Assembly: GCF_040869045.1 (NCBI RefSeq)
Contig: NC_090321.1
Span: 33,105,426-33,169,425, forward strand
Source: Eurosta solidaginis
Taxonomy: Eukaryota; Arthropoda; Insecta; Diptera; Tephritidae
DNA length: 64,000 nt
Reading direction: 5' to 3'
Part shown: piece after piece, positions 45,258 through 55,100 of the stretch
How the letters are laid out: each line of letters opens with the position of its first letter
How positions within the stretch are numbered: the first letter of the stretch is position 1
Program-made: the position numbers and the translations under genes
The notes under the pieces: generated by a model
Seen by the model: only the letters and a program-made list of their open reading frames with translations
Database searches by the model: none
Told to the model about the DNA's origin: nothing

Positions 45258-45336
45258 TTGCTTCAGAATCCTTTTGGTTTAATAAAATGATTCAGCATGA
45301 TTTAATTAAATCAGCTTTAGATTTGTCATCTTTAAA
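45258..45336 (-). ncRNA. C/D snoRNA candidate 3
   Basis: C-like box AAGATGA (about 45332-45326), internal GCTGATT, and D box CTGA at 45266-45263. The guide is AAACCAAAAGGATT, identical to candidate 2. It lies 69 nt from the 3' splice site. Target unknown to me. Confidence 0.55.
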
Positions 45337-45497
45337 ACTTCTTAACAAAAAGACAAATTATTAATACTATAATACAAACCTCTTAAGATGTAAGTCGAAA
45401 CATATATTGCGCGCTTTATAATCACCATAAACCTAAAATAAAAAGAAAATTAACGTTGTCGGCTGTACTGTACTATATATAATGTAATAAACTCAAT

Positions 45498-45575
45498 TCT
45501 TTCAGAATCCTTTTGGTTTAAAATGAAGTCGTCAGCAACTCTACTAATGATTCAACTTATATAAATATTTAATCT
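45498..45575 (-). ncRNA. C/D snoRNA candidate 2
   Basis: D box CTGA at 45505-45502, with guide AAACCAAAAGGATT directly upstream. A D'-like GCTGACG lies about 30 nt before. The C box is not clear. It shares its D guide with candidate 3 in the next intron, which supports a real pair of isoforms. I could not name its target. Confidence 0.45.
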
Positions 45576-45757
45576 AAGTTTAGGTTTTTGCCGTACAAGT
45601 TTGGTTTTGACATGGAAAGTAACTATAATTTACCTTTTCTACGGCTATTTGTACTTTTCGCAGCACACCTATCCAAGGTGGGATTTTTTGCAACTACCTG
45701 TAAGGTGAAACCTTAATTAGTAAAATGCGGGATGCAAAGCATGTTAATATAAATTAT

Positions 45758-45856
45758 AACTTTCAGTTGGCCGTTCTTATCTATCCTCAAAATGAAGTGC
45801 ATATAAATAAATTAAATATTTAACACAGTTTCAGCTGGAGAACAATCATCAATTTT
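45758..45856 (-). ncRNA. C/D snoRNA candidate 1, 18S rRNA guide
   Basis: Minus strand: C box TGATGA (45851-45846) and D box CTGA (45766-45763). A D'-like CTGA sits at 45834-45831, only 11 nt after C. The guide next to D is TAAGAACGGCCA. This is a 12-nt perfect complement of the conserved 18S stretch TGGCCGTTCTTA. By the D+5 rule the methylated base is the first C of GGCC. From remembered fly numbering this is C1366, so it may be the Me18S-C1366 orthologue. Confidence 0.75.
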
Positions 45857-46364
45857 ACATACGAGCTGTAGAATGCAATATGAAAAAAAAATTTACCTCA
45901 TTATATATCAGAATTTTCTATGGCCATCCTTGCATGGTTTGAAATTTTGGCGTGATTTGAAGTTGTTAAATGTTTAAATTCTTCAGTAATAATAAACATT
46001 TCTGAAAATAATTCCCTATTATAGATAAATTTACACATTTTATTAGACGCGAACACTACAACTTTTTCCTTGGAAGCCCGACAGCAAAATGATCGAGTTT
46101 GTGAAGAAATTGTAACGAGTATAATTTGACAACCAAATGGTGAGAGTTGCCAGCGTTCAATGAAAGTCCATTTCCGAGAAAACAGTAAGGTGCACTTAAC
46201 TTATTTTCAGCTGTATTTAAGTTGTTTTTTCTAGGACCACGTCTACATGTGCGTTATCGCTAAAATTTGTTGATAATTACCGATTATTGGGAGGAAAAAT
46301 GTATATGCGAAATAAAGTTATCATGGTTATGTGCTTGGCTCATCTCATCAGCTGGTTTTATTTA

Positions 46365-46655
46365 TTTATTAAATGTAAGGCGCGAGAGCCTCCGAAGAGA
46401 TCTAAGGCCGAGCTTCTCTTCCAATTTGCGTCGTGCTCCTCTTGATTTTCCCTACAAATTGGCCGGACGGAACCTACATGTTTTATGCCGACTCCGAACG
46501 GCATCTGCGCTTACCAAACACTGCCGAGGGGCGACCCCGCTTAGAAAAATTTTCTTATTTCTAAAATTTTGATGTTGCTTTGCGCGGGGTGTGAACCCAG
46601 GGCATACGGTATGGTAGGCGGAGCACGCTACCATCACTCCACGGTGGCCGCCAAC
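46365..46655 (-). mobile_element. SINE3 (tRNA-derived), full copy
   Basis: On the minus strand: A box in TGGTAGCGTGCTC (rc of 46621-46633), and B box GGGTTCACACCCC (rc of 46586-46598) at normal spacing. A tRNA-unrelated body (GCGGGGTCGCCCCTCGGC, AATTGGAAGAGAAGCTCGGC) and an (ATAAATAA) tail follow. It matches the diverged copy at 61415-61735. Confidence 0.85.
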
Positions 46656-46900
46656 TTAAGATTAGCATCTTATTATATTAAAATTGAATAAGCTACAAAA
46701 CTGCATACCCGACAAAACTCTAAAAATTCTTAGAAAAAAGTTCAAAAATTTTTATGAAAATTCGCAAAATTTACAAGCAATAAAAAATCGTCTCCGATGA
46801 CATGTTTACGTCCGCTCGCTACGAATTTTCAATACAAATGGCGCTTAATGCTTTCTGCTTGTGTGATGACCGGGCAAGCGACAATCACCCGATACGCACA
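46656..46900 (+). repeat. Repeat N, copy 1
   Basis: Matches 60955-61165 in reverse orientation. Shared blocks are AAGATTAGCATCTTATTATA, TGAATAAGCTACAAAACTGC, AATTCGCAAAATTTACAAGC and CCGGGCAAGCGACAATCACC. No coding frame. Confidence 0.6.
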
Positions 46901-46902
46901 CA

Positions 46903-47260
46903 ACCATGGCTCAATTATATGGTTGACTCATCTCATCAGCTGATTTTATTTATTTCATTGCATGGTCGATGTGATTGTCAAAAGGAGATGGCAAACTCAA
47001 AATGAAACCAACCATTGGCAATTACACATACAAGAACTGCTATGTTTTATGCAAGGCGAATTCAGAACCAGGTGTTGTTATCCCAACAGCTGATTGCTTC
47101 TTCTTGATAATTTTCCATACAACGTCTTGTACTCCAATATGTCAGTGAATCGAAATCAATGAAAATTTTCTTTTGACTTGACATTCTTCCATCGACAATG
47201 CAATAAAATAAATAAAATCAGCTGATAAGATGAGCCAACCAGTACAAAAAAAATGTGATC
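46903..47260 (-). repeat. MITE L copy interrupted by a short MITE M
   Basis: MITE L pieces (ACTCATCTCATCAGCTGATT; GGAGATGGCAAACTCAAAA) flank about 125 bp at 47044-47170 that recurs at 63821-63963. That insert begins AAGGCGAATTCAGAACCAGG and continues CAGCTGATTGCTTCTTCTTG. Confidence 0.5.
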
Positions 47261-47298
47261 ACTTATCCGTCAACTGCCTGACAAGATGTTCAATATGG

Positions 47299-48588
47299 CT
47301 AATTTTTACCGTTAGGGCATATGCGCATAGCTCCCGTGATGCATACACATGCCAGTCGCTGAAGTTTTGACAGTGCTTGCCTCGTCGTCGCCCCAGTTGT
47401 TCTCAATGCCCAGGCTATCGAACCGTATGTTATCATAGGTTTTACTATCATGGTATACATCCATCTTAGCACATGCGGGCTACAGCCCCATGATTTTCCT
47501 GCTAAACGATTGCATACCATGATGGACCTCGTGGCCCTAGCTCTCATGGAGTCGAAGTGCTATTTCCATAGGAGCTTGGTGTCAAAAATGACCCCCAAGT
47601 ATTTCACCGCGGTTCCATGTTCTAGTGCCACGCCATCTATTGTAATTGCTCTCAGGGCTGGTAGGGCCCTTCTTCTGGTGAAAGGGATGATGGGCGTTTT
47701 AGATAAGTTGATGGTAAGCCCCATACTGGCACACCATCCATTTGTAATATTCAATGCTCTCTGTATTATGTCACAGAGCGTACTCTCGAATTTACCCCTT
47801 GCAATTATGAGAATGTCGTCAGCATATCCCTGGAATCTTATGCCACTGTCAGATAGCTTTTGCAGGAGTTCATCCACTACTAGGCTCCACGAAAGGGGTG
47901 ATAGAACACCTCCTTGAGGGCACCCCCTCGTGGTATTAACCTTAACTGCGCTGTTGCCTACATGGACTTCAGCGATTCTTGTGCGGAGTAGATTGTCAAT
48001 CCATCTCTGGATAGGCATCTGAATTCCTCTTTTCTGCAGTGCTATGTTTACGCTTTCGTGAGATGTGTTGTCAGAAGCACCCTCGATGTCAAGGAAAGCG
48101 CAAATCACTGTTTCCTCTGTTTCGAACGCCCTCTGTATTTCAGATGTTAATTGGTACAGAGCTGTGTCCGTGGACCTACCCGCTCAGTACGCATGCTGGC
48201 TTTGATGTAGGGGCCAGCTCTTGAGGGTGTTCGACCTAATTTCTTGGTCGTATATCTTTTCCATTGCCTTCAAGACAAAGGAAGTTAGACTTATTGGTCT
48301 GAAGGACTTTGCTTGTGAATAGTCCTTTTTTTCTACTTTTGGTATGAAAACCACTTTTGCTCTTCTCCACATCATGGGTATGTATCCCAGTGCCAGGCTA
48401 TCTCTCATGATCCTGGCCAGATGTGGGATAATCTGTGTCCCTTGCTGCATTAGCGCCGGGTAGATGCCATCCACCCCAGGAGATTTGTATTTCTCAAAGG
48501 ATTCCACTGCCCATCTGACTCTGGCCTCACTGAAGAGAGAGTTGGCCAATTGCCAGTCTGATGGGGTTGGTTTCACTCTGGGGAACAC
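47299..48588 (-). pseudogene. LINE G reverse transcriptase
   Basis: Two frames. 48588-48184 has YKSPGVDGIYPALMQQG and RRAKVVFIPKVEKKDYS. 48108-47560 has FLDIEGASDNTSHE, GCPQGGVLSPLSWSLVVDEL and FQGYADDILIIARG. A third piece runs 47547-47299. A stop lies near 48184. YADD is intact, but the polyprotein is not. Confidence 0.8.
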
Positions 48589-48597
48589 AGGTTCCGG

Positions 48598-49419
48598 CAG
48601 AGCTGTAAAAAGATTGAGTCAATTGAGTGTGCATTCTCTCAGCATTCTTTTAAAAAATTGTGATTTATTGGTTGCATATTATAAATCTCCATTCCTGAAT
48701 GGCTCAAAATACCTTAACTCAAATCTAAAGTGTGTGTGTTATTGAATGGTAAAATATAATTCAATATAGAGTGGGAATGTAGGAACCATTCCCAATCTTT
48801 AATGAATGTAAACTTGAAATGAATGCACACTTTTTTTCCATTCAGTACTAAATACTTTTCTTTTTTGTATACTTTCATTGCCATCAGATATGTTAAATCA
48901 ATTTAGGGCTTGGATGCGAAAAAGGCGTAAAATTTATCAATAGAAATAATAGCCCCTTCTAATTATTCAAGTAGTTTAATATTTAATAATTCATGAGCTT
49001 AACACCGGCTTATAATAATTGAATATTCAATCATTATTTTTGAAAAGAAAGAAAAATTTACTGGCATACTGCGATTTAACATTTCGAAAACCGCCACATA
49101 ATCATCATCAGTCAATTTCAAATGTTATCAACGGCTTCACTGATATTCGAACCGCGAATCATACGGTGAGACTGCAGTTGCCTTAAATCATCGAAATATG
49201 ACAGTAAATGTTTTTTTCTTTTCAGTTTCTCTTTAAACTTCGCAAAGACAATCTATTGCTTTCTTGCTATATGTCAAAATGGTTCTATATGTCCTACTTA
49301 TTTTGCTGTTGTAGTAAAATGGATATTGTAAATGACCACAAGGAATGAAAGAATGGAGAAACAGCATTCTTAAATCAATGATTTAAAATTTCAAATGATT
49401 GCACACTTTTACAGCTCTG
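48598..49419. mobile_element. Non-autonomous hAT-type DNA transposon
   Basis: Perfect 13-bp terminal inverted repeats, CAGAGCTGTAAAA (48598-48610 and 49407-49419), are flanked by a perfect 8-bp duplication GGTTCCGG (48590-48597 and 49420-49427). CAG-type ends and 8-bp duplications are the mark of hAT elements. 822 bp with no transposase frame. Inner GAATG/CATTC motifs recur and could be transposase-binding sites. Removing it restores the LINE G reading frame across the gap. Confidence 0.92.
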
Positions 49420-49983
49420 GGTTCCGGTACTTGCGGAGAGGCACCCGGTAAATGCGTTTGTAGCAGGGCCTTCGCTCGCTCCTCCACCGTTCCGGTATAG
49501 GTACCGTCTGGGAGCCTAATCGCTAGGTTAATCTCCCTCTGCTCTTTGGCTAGGGCCTTGTGGAGCCTTGCCGCTGCAGGTGTGCTAGAAATTCCCTCAC
49601 AGAAATTTCTGCAACTTTCCCTCTTAACTTTCCTTATCCCTTTATTGTACTTTGTTAGATTTTGAGTGTATTCCTCCCAGTTGCCGGTTCTTCTTGCCCC
49701 GTTAAAGAGTTTCCTAACTTTCTTCCTTAGTAGTGTCAGGTCATGCGACCACCAGGGGGTTGCCTTCTTACCCTTAACTCGGGAGACTCGGCAACTGGAG
49801 TTGTAGGCATCTATCATTATCTGATTTGCTCTATCCACTCTGCCCTCTAACTCAGTACAGTTAGTGCTTCTGCTCTTGTCTCTGAGACTATCCGCGTTAG
49901 CCTCTTTGATACTTTTGCAGCTGCCCCAGTCTGCTTTCCTGGGATTTCTTTTAGGGCTGGATTGCCCCGATACAGCACCCAGC

Positions 49984-50586
49984 TCAAACCTTATGATCCT
50001 GTGATCCGATGGGGAGGGTTCTTCTGAGACTCCATTTCGAGATGATATTATCAGTTAGGTTGTTGCCAAGAGTTATATCTAGGACCTCTGCCCTGACTCT
50101 CGTAACAAACGTCGGTTTGCTCCCGACGTTATATATATTCAAATCGTTGCTGACAATATATTCTAGTAAACACTCACCCCTTTGGTTGGTATCACTGCTG
50201 CCCCACTCCGTGTTGTGGAAGTTAGCATCGCTTCCTATGATCAACGGAAGTTTCGCTCTTCTGCAGTGCTCCACTAGCTTCTGCACGTTAACTGGAGGGA
50301 CTGTGCTGTCGTCCCCCGGGAAGTAGGCTGCGGTCAGCACAATGCTGGTGTTGTTTCCATTCACCTTTGCTTCGATCTGCACCGCCACCAGATCCCGACT
50401 TAAAAATTCTGTAATGCAAAAATAGTTAATATTTGCTTTAAGCATTACCCATGCTCTTGGTCTCTGCTGTGAGACATCCCAAATAACTTTGTTATTACTC
50501 ACATTAAGACCCCTCACCTGTCCCTTGTAGGCCCAAGGTTCTTGAAGGAGGGCGATGCCCAGATCATCCGAGGCGAACCTCCTCAC
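49984..50586 (-). pseudogene. LINE G AP endonuclease
   Basis: 200 codons with IALLQEPWAYKGQVRGLN, TAAYFPGD, LPLIIGSDANFHNTEWGSSD and a C-terminal SQDHKV. These match the catalytic Glu, Asp/Asn and SDH-like motifs (here SQDH) of LINE endonucleases. The N-terminus is cut, and the frame is lost beyond 49984. Confidence 0.75.
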
Positions 50587-50657
50587 CAGTACAGCCGAGG
50601 CTGCAATGGCGTGATGGAGGTTGATCTGGGCTATTTTTATGCTTGTGCCGGTTATTT

Positions 50658-51353
50658 TTACCCGGCCGGCCTCATCGGATCATCGTCATCCGAAAATCCG
50701 CTCTCGCTTTCGTCCCGCCTATTCAGCTCAAGCTCCTGGAGGTCGAAGCCCTCGATGAGCTCTTGTGTGGTGGAGATTTCTCTTTCATCCCCAGGCTGCA
50801 CGATTGTGTCCTTCTTGCTTGCTGCGGTGGGAGGGTTTGTGGTCTCGCGAGCTCTGATGGTATCGGTGCTCGCGTCCGTCATATTGTCGTCCGACAGCTC
50901 GCCTCTGTCGGCGCCCTCTGCCTCCCCCTTGTCTTCCGGCTTCTCATTATTCCCTGGTTGCCTCTGCCTCCAGGGTCTCACTAGGACCAGGCCGTACCTA
51001 TAGTGCAGCTTAAATCCGTTCCTGCGTATAATTTGATACGATTCCTCGTCTATGCCCACGTCGAGACGTAGGCCTGTTTCCTCTGCGCTAAAGTTAATAA
51101 CGCGCCATCTCTGCGTCCTGAGGCCCTCATTTTGGTTGGCGAGGAGCCGTAACGCAAACTCTTTGGGTCGTTCCGCACTTCTGGGGAGGAACATAGTCAC
51201 ATTATGCCTTGGCGGTATTTCATCCCCGCGTCTCGTCCATAATTGTAGTCCTGTCCACCCCTCAAGCGTCGGTATCACTTCAACGAGCCACTTACCGTTT
51301 TCTCGTCCTCGCAGTCTACGAGGAGGAGCCCTGCTCGGAAGTATACCCCGCAA
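50658..51353 (-). pseudogene. LINE G ORF1 with DUF4780-like domain
   Basis: 231 codons. The first half has the DUF4780 pattern: WTRRGDEIPPRHNVTMFLPR, RWRVINFSAEETGLRLDVGI, and HYRYGLVLVRPW. The second half is acidic and low-complexity. DUF4780 is found in Gag-like proteins of LOA-related LINEs. The N-terminal start is uncertain, so it may be truncated. Confidence 0.6.
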
Positions 51354-51363
51354 TATCTATCTA

Positions 51364-52144
51364 TCTACTCGTATTATAAAAGTAATGCATTTTTCGTACA
51401 AATTTCCTCCAAAAAATTAATTTTCTGTAAAATGTTGCTATATTCTTTTAGGGAACACAAAGTTACGTTTATCGTTTTGTGTAAAAAATGCTTTTGTAGT
51501 TATTACATTTCGAATGTTTAGTAAAATGTACTTCGATCGTAGTAAAATTCAGAGTAATGATAGACAGCCCTCTAAAATATGCATTCCGAACTTGTCAGAT
51601 TAAGATAAAATGGAAACGGGATGAGAACGCCTGAAATTTCATTTAATCATGATGGTGACTATCGTGATCTCGTCCTTTACAGGACGACTTTCTATCACCC
51701 GCTGATGTTAGCCGACTGTGTGCGTCGCCAAATTGAACAACCTGCCAAAATGGTTAAAAGTAGCCATACTGAACATCCTGGCTGGCAGTTGACGAAAATA
51801 TATCACACTTGTTTTTGTGCACAATGATAATTTTAAACATAATTTTATGCTTCAGAAGCGTCACAGCTAAACTATTTTTGGGTAGAAAAATTCTGCGCAA
51901 AACAATCGACAGTTAAAAAACTAAAAAAAAAAAAATAAATTCTAAAATTTGTCAATAATGTAATTTGTAATATTTTTACGACGAAAGAATTAAATTTTTG
52001 TGAGGATTTACATTAAAATCAATTTACTCTACAAATAAGTGAAGTGTTACACTTTAATGCAAGATAATTAGGCGGACTTGATTTTTTTTTTAACTGGATC
52101 TAAGAAAATAGCTTTAACTAATCCGACTGAAAACACACAAAAAT
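51364..52144 (+). other. Upstream region of the DNAI7-like gene, with a 68-codon ORF
   Basis: AT-rich. The frame 51621-51827 (ATG to TGA) begins MRTPEISFNHDGDYRDLVLY and ends GWQLTKIYHTCFCAQ. Its amino-acid mix is balanced, unlike random AT-rich translation, so it may be a small gene or a leftover exon. No family recognised. No X-box is visible upstream of 52145. Confidence 0.35.
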
Positions 52145-55100
52145 ATGGCTAAGGGCAAGAAAAAAGAAGGCAATACCGATAAAGAAATAAAGAAAGTAGA
52201 AAAGGAGTACACATTGCTAAATGTGGAGGAACAAAAGGCACGGGATGCTAAATATGCAATGCGTCTAATGGATTTACGGGCATGTTTGAGTCATATTGAT
52301 GGTAAGTGATAGAACACCCAAGCTTATTCGTGGTATATAATACAGAGTTTCGGTAATAGTTTACAACAGAGGTTGACAGCTAAAAGGTATCCAAAAATAT
52401 CGGGAGAGGTGTCAAACGAGACGCACGGTGGGGTATTTGATCAATCTAGCTGGCCAAAAGTCGATTTTTCAAAATAATCCAATTTTTTTTTAATATACTC
52501 CCTGGCGTTTCTAGATATCCATTGAATAGCATACATATCCCAAGAGCCGTCTGCAGAGCCAACGGAGCTACCGCGCACATCTAAAGTTGTATAAAAATTG
52601 TGTGCATTGTAGGCATGTATTTTTTGATTAAAAAGCAATATACCTACCCTTCAAACCTAATTCTTGTACACTTGTTTAGTATTAATCAAATCTAAATACA
52701 TTGGCGCATATTCATAGTCGAAATAAAATAGGTTTTAAATTTAGTTGCAGCTTTTTTTTACAGATAGCTCATAGAAAATTATGTCAAAAAGCTGCAACTA
52801 AATTTAAAACCTACTTTATTTTGACTATGATTATGCGCCATTCTCTTTTAGAACAGGTAAATGTGTTTTTAATTAATTTGTTAGATTTTTTATACTGCAT
52901 GTTTTAACTGAGTAATCCTACTACTTTTCAATATTAATTTTTTTAAAAACCTTGCAAACAAAGAGGGGGGCGAAGTCGAAAAGGACCTCAAAAGCCCAGG
53001 GGAAAAAGACAGGTGCAGGTCCCCGACGTCACCACGAAGGTGTTAGAAGAGGACCAAGCGCCAAATGGTGCTGTGACTCGCACAGAGGAACACCCGGTAC
53101 AACAGTTACGAGAGGCTGAAGGGGGCCTCGAATAGTCTAAACCAAAAGGCCAAGGGGAGGACGACGACGTCACGACGAAGGGGCTGGAGGGGGACAAACA
53201 GCCCAATGGTGCTGCGAGCCCTACAAATAAACCTCTAACACAGTAAAGTGGCGTCGAGCGAACTTCTCCTAACCCTTGAGGAGGGTTCGTTTGACGTGGC
53301 GCTGATCCAGGAGCCGTGGCTCTCATCGGAGGAAAGGTTTCTGGACTTAGCGCGCGCGGGTTTGGCGTTTACTACGCGCAAATGGAAGAACGGGTGCGAG
53401 CTGTAGTAATGGTAAGGAAACAGCTGCATTCATATATGCTGCCCAATTACACTACTGAGGACCTCGTAGTGGTGGCCGTTGAGCAAAAGAATAAGCAGGC
53501 ATTTATCCTGGAGTCATGCTACATGGCCCATACTGCGGAGGTTTCACCGATGGAGTGCAAAAGGCTAGTACAGGAGGAAGGGCGCAAAGGGCGGTTGGTC
53601 ACAGGCGCAGATGCAAATGCGCGTTCTTGATAAACCATCCTTCTTCGACCATGCGTATATCAGCTTCAGCATGCCCCTAAAGAGGGTATAGAAGGGAGGA
53701 ACCTTTAGAAACCCTAGGTCAACGAACTGGACTAAATTCCAGAAACAGGTAGAAACAAAACTGGGACATCCCAAAGAGGTTACCAATGTGGAGGAACTGG
53801 AGGAGTCTAATGAATTCCTAACAAGGACGCTTATGACTGCGTATAACAAAGCTTGCCATCTAAGAAGATTGAGAGGAAAAGCAAAGCCGCCATGGTGGAG
53901 CAATGAGCTGAGTCTTCTAAGAAGACAGGTAAAAGAAATGTTTAAGCTCGCAAAGACCGCGGAAAGAAAAGCGTGTGGGGACGAATACAGGGATCTACTG
54001 AGGATCTACAAGCGTGAAATTTCCAGGGCGAAGAGAATCTCATGGAAAATTTCTGTACGGACATAGAGTGCTCCAGCGAAACAGCACGGTTGAAAAAAGT
54101 CCTAGCAAAGGGGAAACATAGTCCAGGGACTAATAAAGAAAGAGAACGGGCAAGGGGCACGTAATAGTGAGGAATCTCTTGAGGTGCTTCTCGACACACA
54201 TTTTCCATCGGGAGACGGTTTAGAAGAGCCAGCAGACATCACTCACACTTCGATCACGGAGCGGGTAGTGCCGGGCTTTGTGACCGATACCAAGATCGAA
54301 TGGGCAGTGAAAACGTTTACTAAGTTTAAATCGCCGGGCCCAGACGGTATATTCCCGGCCATGCTACAAGTTTCAAGTATGGCGGTCGTGGAATGGCTTA
54401 AAATAATATTCGATGGGTGCATAAGGCTGAATCATGTACCGCACTCTTGGAGAACTACTCGTGTAGCTTTCCTACCAAAGGCGGGGAAGATCGGTCACGT
54501 GTATCCCAAAGACTATGGACCCATTAGCTTAACATCATTTCTGATCAAAACCTTTGAGAGGCTGATAGATGTGTACATAAAGTCCAACGTGGATGAAAAG
54601 CTGCTCTCCACAACACAGCATGCGTACACCAAAGGCAAGTCGGTAGACACCGCATTGCATAGGGTGGTAATAAGCATAGAGAGATCCCTGGAATATAAGG
54701 AGTATGATCTAGGAGTCTTCTTGGACATTGCCGGGGCTTTCAATAATGTTTCTAAACGGGCGATTATGGATGGTCTTAATTACATTAAAGTACATCCCGC
54801 CTTAATCAGATGGATCGGCTGCATGTTAAATTGCAGGAAGATTAGAGGGGTACTATCACGTCTGCTGTGGACGCTGGTCATCAACCAACTGCTCAGGCGA
54901 TTCGATGAGGGAGCCGTAAAACTTACGGCTTACGCAGATGACGTTGCAACTGTCATAAGTGGAAAGTGCCTTCCAACGATTAGTTCTTTGATGGATCGGG
55001 CGCTTCAGATTATTTATACCTGGGCATCTAATGTCGGGTTGAAAGTTAGTGCGGAGAAGACGGATATGGTCTTGTTTACAAAGAGGTACAAGGCCCCAAA

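Larger units (their letters stand above)
44530..46110 (-). ncRNA. Multi-exon non-coding gene, candidate C/D snoRNA host gene
   Basis: On the minus strand, small exons at 46001-45897, 45697-45634, 45432-45380, 45193-45064, 44892-44818 and from 44615 down are bounded by GT donors (GTAAAT, GTAAAT, GTTTGT, GTGAGA, GTAAGC) and T-rich AG acceptors. Exons carry stops in every frame when joined; the longest peptide is about 27 codons. A first exon near 46107-46052 with a CTTCTTC-like pyrimidine start is possible but weak. The last exon has AATAAAAT near 44555. Each of the five introns is about 170-200 nt and holds a C-box/D-box pair whose D box lies 65-83 nt upstream of the 3' splice site. This is the standard plan of animal UHG-type host genes, in which the introns are the product. 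Boundaries at both ends are approximate. Confidence 0.75.
47299..51363 (-). mobile_element. LINE G (LOA/DUF4780-type), split by a hAT-type element
   Basis: Minus-strand order: DUF4780-like ORF1 (51353-50658), endonuclease (50586-49984), linker (49838-49420), then RT (48588-47299). The 3' end is missing after a C-terminal piece near 47300; no tail or target duplication is visible. The 822-bp insert at 48598-49419 divides linker and RT. Coding parts are broken by stops between frames. Confidence 0.8.

Noticed and set aside
45041..45364. 107-codon plus-strand ORF
   Set aside because: It spans an exon and an intron of the minus-strand snoRNA host gene and has only biased AT-rich composition.
46560..46655. 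Functional tRNA gene on the minus strand
   Set aside because: Good A and B boxes but fused to a non-tRNA body and an A-rich tail, with a second copy at 61415: a SINE.
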